Positions 6,639 to 10,277 of a stretch of 10,277 bases of DNA are shown piece after piece. Numbering within the stretch: position 1 is the first letter of the stretch; every line of letters starts with the position of its first letter. The notes beneath the pieces were generated by a model. The model saw only the letters and a program-made list of their open reading frames with translations, had not been told where the DNA came from and did no database searches. The position numbers were made by a program, and so were the translations under genes. The stretch comes from Chloroflexota bacterium (GTDB lineage Bacteria > Chloroflexota > Dormibacteria > Dormibacterales > Dormibacteraceae): assembly GCA_005880175.1 (NCBI GenBank), contig VBJR01000064.1, forward strand, positions 1 through 10,277. Direction: 5' to 3'.

Positions 6639-8774
6639 GTGCGCACCCCGATGGCCTGGCATGCCGCACACGGCCGGCCCAACCCCAAGGTCAGGACCCT
6701 CACTCACCTCGGCGTCCAGGTGCTCAACTGCGTCGACGTGATCCGCCCCGACCTGGGCTGGCTGCTGAAGCGGCGCTCGGCTCAGTTCTCCACGGCGATG
6801 CGCGCGATTCGCGACCCTGACGGATACGCCCGGCTGGACACGCTGCTGGCGGCCAGACCCCTCGCAGAGCTCACGGCGAACGCGTGCCGGTACCGCATCA
6901 CGCTGCTCCTGGCCGCCAAGGGCGGCACCATCGCGGACATCACCGTCGGGGACTGCGTGCAGCTCCAGGAGGTCCGTGGACGCGGCCGCACCACAGGCGA
7001 GGACACGCTGATCTACGAGGTGCTGCGCGAGGCCGGCGGGCTCGCGCTCGATGCGCCGCCCACTATCCGGGTCTTCGGTCGCGCCGCCGGGCAGTTGACC
7101 GTCGAGGAACTGATCGACCGGCGGGGAGTACAGAACCGCGAGATCCGCGATCTGCTGATCGCGTACCTCCGGGAACGTCAGCCGGCCCTCGACTACGCCA
7201 GCCTCGCCGACGCCGCCTACGTCCTGGCCGGATGCTTCTGGTGCGACCTGGAGCGCCATCACCCCGGCATCGACTCGCTCCGCCTTCCCGCCGAGGTCGC
7301 CGCAGCATGGAAGCAGCGCCTCCAGACCACGGTCAAGATGGTCCACGACCCGCAGGGCAACCGCCGGGAGACCGCGGTCCCGCGCAGTGGATACCGCGGC
7401 GTGCTGATCAAGGTTCGCGCGTTCTACCTGGACCTCGCGGCATGGGCAGTCGAGGATCCTGCGCGGTGGGGCCGCTGGGTCGCGCCGTGCCCGGTCCGCG
7501 CTTCCGACTGCGACCGCAGCAAAGCCCGCCGCCAGCACAAGGCCGCCATCGACCAGCGCACCCGCGAACGCCTCCCGATCCTGCCGGCCCTGGTCTCCGC
7601 CTGTGAACAGCACCGCCTCGAAGCTGCCGAGCGCCTCGCCGCGGCTCGGACCGTCTCGCACGGCGAGCTGTTCACTGCTGGCGGTCAGACGCTGCGCCGG
7701 ATCGTGCGGCCGGCTGAAGGAGGCGCCAAGGCCTGGGCCGCCGACCCGAAGACCGGGATCCTCCGCGACCTGACCCGCGAGGAGGACGACGCGTTCTGGA
7801 CCTGGGCCATCGTGGAGGTGCTGCGCCACACGGGCATCCGCATCGAGGAGCTGCTGGAGCTGTCCCATCACGGCATCGTTCAGTACCGCCTGCCGTCCAC
7901 CGGCGAGCTGGTGCCGCTCCTGCAGATCACGCCGTCCAAGACCGACGCTGAACGCCTCCTGCTGATCAGCCCGGAGCTTGCCGATGTGCTCGCCGCCATC
8001 GTCGCGCGCGTACGCGGAAGGGACGGCACGATCGCGCTGGTCGCCTCCTACGACGGCCTGGAGAAGCGCTGGCGGCCTCCCCTGCCTCTGCTGTTCCAGC
8101 ACTACCTCGGCAACGAGCACCGCCCCGCCAACCGCAACCTGGTCACCCGGCTTCTCACCGAAGCTGTCGACAGGCTCGGGGCGACGACTTCGGACGCGCA
8201 GCCGATCGACCTCACCGCCCACGACTTCCGCCGGATGTTCATCACCGACGCCATCCTGCACGGACTGCCCCCGCACATCGCCCAGATGATCGTCGGCCAC
8301 GCCGACCTCAACACCACCATGGCCTACAAGGCCGTCTATCCCACCGAGGCGATCGGTGCTCACCGCGCCTTCCTCGCCCGTCGCCGCTCCCTCCGGCCCA
8401 GCGAGGAGTACCGCACACCGACCGAGTCCGAATGGGAGGAGTTCCTCGGCCACTTCCAGCGCCGCAAGCTGTCCGTCGGCACCTGCGGGCGTCCCTACGG
8501 GAGCGCATGCCAACACGAGCACGCCTGCATCCGCTGCCCGATGCTGCGTCCCGAGCCCGGCCAACGCCACCGGCTGGTCGAGATCCGAGACAACCTCATC
8601 GACCGCATCGCCGAGGCCGAGGCCCAGCACTGGCTCGGCGAGCTCGACGGACTGCGCGTCAGCGTCGCCGCCGCGAATGAAAAGTTGGCCCAGCTCGATC
8701 GGACTGCGCATCGCGGCACCGTGCGGCACGGCATGCCCAACCTCTACGACCCGGCCCGAGGACGACGGAGGTGA
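6639..8774 (+). CDS. Large tyrosine recombinase (711 aa as read, about 830 with its N-terminus), TnpB-like
   Basis: This is the second site-specific recombinase of the module. The catalytic domain covers about residues 375-580. It contains Arg401 (TGIRIEELLEL), Lys434 (TPSKTDAER), His528 and Arg531 (AHDFRRMF), His554 (VGHADLNTT) and a probable nucleophile Tyr563 (MAY). A Cys/His cluster follows at 616-633 (TCG...ACQHEHACIRCP), probably a zinc-binding tail. A helical, coiled-coil-like end runs over 645-690 (EIRDNLIDRIAEAEAQ). Both tail features are usual in large actinobacterial integrases of this type. GTG 6639 is only the first possible start in this frame after a stop at 6618-6620. No ribosome binding site supports it, and the true N-terminus probably lies in the preceding fragment. 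The stop overlaps the next gene (GTGA). Confidence 0.88.
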   Translation: MRTPMAWHAAHGRPNPKVRTLTHLGVQVLNCVDVIRPDLGWLLKRRSAQFSTAMRAIRDPDGYARLDTLLAARPLAELTANACRYRITLLLAAKGGTIADITVGDCVQLQEVRGRGRTTGEDTLIYEVLREAGGLALDAPPTIRVFGRAAGQLTVEELIDRRGVQNREIRDLLIAYLRERQPALDYASLADAAYVLAGCFWCDLERHHPGIDSLRLPAEVAAAWKQRLQTTVKMVHDPQGNRRETAVPRSGYRGVLIKVRAFYLDLAAWAVEDPARWGRWVAPCPVRASDCDRSKARRQHKAAIDQRTRERLPILPALVSACEQHRLEAAERLAAARTVSHGELFTAGGQTLRRIVRPAEGGAKAWAADPKTGILRDLTREEDDAFWTWAIVEVLRHTGIRIEELLELSHHGIVQYRLPSTGELVPLLQITPSKTDAERLLLISPELADVLAAIVARVRGRDGTIALVASYDGLEKRWRPPLPLLFQHYLGNEHRPANRNLVTRLLTEAVDRLGATTSDAQPIDLTAHDFRRMFITDAILHGLPPHIAQMIVGHADLNTTMAYKAVYPTEAIGAHRAFLARRRSLRPSEEYRTPTESEWEEFLGHFQRRKLSVGTCGRPYGSACQHEHACIRCPMLRPEPGQRHRLVEIRDNLIDRIAEAEAQHWLGELDGLRVSVAAANEKLAQLDRTAHRGTVRHGMPNLYDPARGRRR

Positions 8775-9016
8775 CCTCGGCAACGTCGATGCTGCCGCAC
8801 AGGACCTGCCCCGGGTGCCAGGACTCCGTGCCACTGGCGGTGTCCGCCGCCACCTCGACCTTCTATCTGGGCTGGATCTGCGCTCGGTGTCTGGCGGCTG
8901 ATGCCGAGGAAGGCCTCCTCGATGTCATCGGTGTCTATCCCACGCGCGGCGACGCTGACTTCGACCTCCTCAGCCTCGAGTACGAAGCGTCCCTCGAATG
9001 GACGGACAAGGAATGA
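8771..9016 (+). CDS. Small CxxC protein (81 aa), third gene of the recombinase module
   Basis: The start GTG 8771 overlaps the upstream TGA (GTGA), indicating translational coupling. ATG 8789 is an alternative giving 75 residues. Near the N-terminus is CPGC and about 20 residues later CARC, a plausible zinc ribbon. The C-terminal half is acidic (EEGLLDVIG, DADFDLLSLEYEASLEW). It does not look like Tn554 TnpC, which is longer (about 125 aa), but it occupies an equivalent accessory position next to the two recombinases. It could be a DNA-binding or protein-contact subunit that directs recombination, or a passenger. I do not recognise a family. G/C third-position bias and the tight overlap make it likely to be a real gene. 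Confidence 0.65.
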   Translation: MTSATSMLPHRTCPGCQDSVPLAVSAATSTFYLGWICARCLAADAEEGLLDVIGVYPTRGDADFDLLSLEYEASLEWTDKE

Positions 9017-9084
9017 GGCCGCGAGCCTGCTGGACCCGGTGGCACGGCATGGCGATCGGTTCGCCCTACATCCCTGAGCCTGCC

Positions 9085-10149
9085 TCAGCCGGTCCTCTCG
9101 ATCGCCGCCGAGGTAGCGGGAGGAGGATAGGGGGGCAGCGGCCGCGCGGGCACACCGGACGGGTCTGGCGGCTCCGACCCGGGCGCCGGCGGCTCTTGGA
9201 GCGGCGGCCGTCCGGACGAAACACCGGTGGCGATGATCGTCACTTTCATCTCGCCACGCATCCTCGGGTCGGTGACGGTACCGGAGACGACGGCGGCATC
9301 AGGAGCCGCTTCGGTCCGGACGAGCTCCACCGCCGCGTCGCGCTCACGCGGACCCGCGTCCGGTCCAGCGGTGACGTTGATGACGAGGCCCCTTGCGTGG
9401 CCAATCGAAGCCCCGAACAGCGGGCAGGTCGCGGCCTGCCTGGCGGCCAGCTCGGCACGGCCCTCGGCGGCCGAGTGGCCGATGCCGAGGACGGCGTCGC
9501 CGGACCTGGCCATGACCATCTGCAGGTCGGCCACCTTGAGGCCCCCGGCGAGGAGGTCGGTGATGCCCTGGACGCCCTGGCGGAGGACATCGGCGACGAT
9601 CAGAAATGCCTCCTGGAGCGTAGTCCGGCGCTCGACCACCTGGCTCAGGCGGTCGTTGAGAACGACCACCACGGCGTCGGCGCTCTCGCGGAGCGGACTG
9701 AGACCCGCCTCGGCGGTCTGGTTGCGCACCCTGCCCTCGAACCGGAAGGGCCGGGTGACCACACCAACGGTCAGGGCGCCGCTGGAGCGGGCGACCTCGG
9801 CGATCACGCCCGCAGAGCCCGTGCCGGTGCCGCAGCCCATGCCGGCCACGACGAACACGACGGCCGCGCCTTCTACAGCCTCCGCGATCTGACTCTGGCC
9901 CTCGAGGGCGGCCTCGCGTCCACGGTTCCAGTCGCCGCCTGCCCCAAGGCCGCGCGTCTCCTTTCGACCGATGAGCACCTTGGCGCCCGCCTGGCAGCGG
10001 TCCAGGACCTGGAGGTCGGTGTCGACGGCGACCAGGTCGACACCTCGAAGGGACGCCGAGATCATGCGATCGACGGCACTGCAGCCGCCTTGGCCAACAC
10101 CGATTACCTTGACTGTGACGCCGGCACGTCCGTGCTGCTGCTCTTTCAT
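9085..10149 (-). CDS. Divergent FtsZ-like tubulin-family protein (354 aa)
   Basis: FtsZ is the cytoskeletal GTPase of the bacterial division ring. The GTP-binding half is clear: GVGQGGCSAVDRM (17-29), GRKETRGLGAG (61-71), the tubulin signature AGMGCGTGTGS (102-112, Cys where FtsZ has Gly), GVVTRPFRFEGR (129-140) and NDRL (165-168). After GVQGITDLL the T7 loop is abnormal: FtsZ has about 18 residues including NxDxxD, whereas here about 14 residues remain (AGGLKVADLQ) and only the last Asp persists. This should weaken hydrolysis across a subunit interface. The C-terminus is a Pro-rich tail without the conserved partner-binding peptide. A typical actinobacterial ftsZ has none of these changes, so this is a paralogue, not the division gene. 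ATG 10149 is preferred over the 10221 start because GGAG lies 7 nt upstream and the alignment with FtsZ begins just after. Confidence 0.88.
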   Translation of the reverse strand: MKEQQHGRAGVTVKVIGVGQGGCSAVDRMISASLRGVDLVAVDTDLQVLDRCQAGAKVLIGRKETRGLGAGGDWNRGREAALEGQSQIAEAVEGAAVVFVVAGMGCGTGTGSAGVIAEVARSSGALTVGVVTRPFRFEGRVRNQTAEAGLSPLRESADAVVVVLNDRLSQVVERRTTLQEAFLIVADVLRQGVQGITDLLAGGLKVADLQMVMARSGDAVLGIGHSAAEGRAELAARQAATCPLFGASIGHARGLVINVTAGPDAGPRERDAAVELVRTEAAPDAAVVSGTVTDPRMRGEMKVTIIATGVSSGRPPLQEPPAPGSEPPDPSGVPARPLPPYPPPATSAAIERTG

Positions 10150-10156
10150 GGTGCTT

Positions 10157-10160
10157 CTCC
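10157..10160 (-). promoter_or_regulatory. Ribosome binding site deciding the FtsZ-like start
   Basis: GGAG on the reverse strand is separated by 7 nt from ATG 10149. The upstream in-frame start at 10221 has no such site and would add an Arg-rich 24-residue leader absent from FtsZ proteins. No clear promoter is seen in 10164-10277. Confidence 0.6.
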
Positions 10161-10277
10161 GTCTCATTCCGCGACGTCTGCTGCTTCCGTCGGTGTCCTT
10201 GGTCGACGGACATCGTGCCATCAGGTTCCGGTGGTTGGCATGGCAGATTGGACGCGTCCGGTAGGTCGCGGGGAGAT

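Larger units (their letters stand above)
4993..9016 (+). mobile_element. Tn554/GInt-like tyrosine recombinase module inserted in the ATPase gene (visible part)
   Basis: The three forward genes from 5052 to 9016 overlap by a few bases each (ATGA at 6281-6284, GTGA at 8771-8774) and form one translationally coupled unit. They encode two different tyrosine recombinases and a small CxxC protein. This matches the logic of Tn554-type transposons (TnpA, TnpB and small TnpC) and multi-integrase islands. The left boundary is set at 4993, where the ATPase reading frame loses homology, 59 bp before the first recombinase start. No clear terminal inverted repeat is visible there; Tn554-type elements typically lack them and make no target duplication. 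The right boundary is not visible. The listed end is only the last recombinase-module gene, so the element may extend past the FtsZ-like gene. Confidence 0.55.

Noticed and set aside
6639..6820. C-terminal 60 residues of the 179-aa frame that starts at 6281
   Set aside because: The composition is Pro/Arg/Gln-rich and overlaps the protein-like start of the large recombinase. It is better explained by a frameshift.
6621..8834. 737-aa open frame on the reverse strand
   Set aside because: It lies antisense to the large recombinase, whose catalytic motifs are all present. The reverse frame is long only because of the strong G/C third-position bias.
9074..9088. CTGAG-CCTGC-CTCAG hairpin between the convergent genes
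   Set aside because: The stem is only 5 bp with no T tract and overlaps the FtsZ-like stop codon, which is too weak to call a terminator.

Overview
The window is high-GC DNA with many GTG starts, strongly G/C-biased third codon positions and TTGTCCACA-type DnaA boxes. Together these point to an actinomycete, probably Streptomyces-like. It reads as an accessory, recombination-scarred region rather than a conserved core locus.

Left part (1-1208): a short cluster of DnaA-box-like sequences and inverted repeats lies at the very edge. It is followed by a promoter-like TTGACA element and about 400 bp of hairpin-rich sequence that looks like the 5' RNA portion of a group II intron whose reverse-transcriptase gene is missing. 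One doubtful small reverse-strand reading frame follows. Middle-left (1209-3659, reverse): one large gene for an 816-residue protein with a CxxC zinc ribbon and a C-terminal D-(x13)-ExK nuclease-like motif. It is a candidate DNA-processing or defence protein. Upstream of it lie short broken coding fragments (3741-4027) and a solitary IS21-like terminal repeat pair (4082-4126).

Middle (4207-9016, forward): a gene for a winged-helix plus MoxR-like AAA ATPase is cut off after its sensor-1 Asn at about 4992, before its arginine finger. It runs directly into a three-gene tyrosine recombinase module: a 410-aa recombinase, a large recombinase and an 81-aa CxxC protein. The genes are joined by ATGA- and GTGA-type overlaps. 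The architecture recalls the Tn554 family (two tyrosine recombinases plus a small accessory protein). The large recombinase is split by an apparent +1 frameshift at a GGGG run near 6636-6639. Removing one G restores an ORF of about 830 codons.

Right part (9085-10149, reverse): a divergent FtsZ paralogue. Its GTP-binding half is well conserved, but its T7 catalytic loop is shortened and altered, and the usual C-terminal partner-binding peptide is absent. It converges on the recombinase module.

The likely history is that a Tn554/GInt-like element inserted into the AAA ATPase gene. The far end of that element is not visible, so the FtsZ-like gene could be cargo or host flank. The most interesting undescribed candidates are the zinc-ribbon nuclease-like protein and the degenerate FtsZ.
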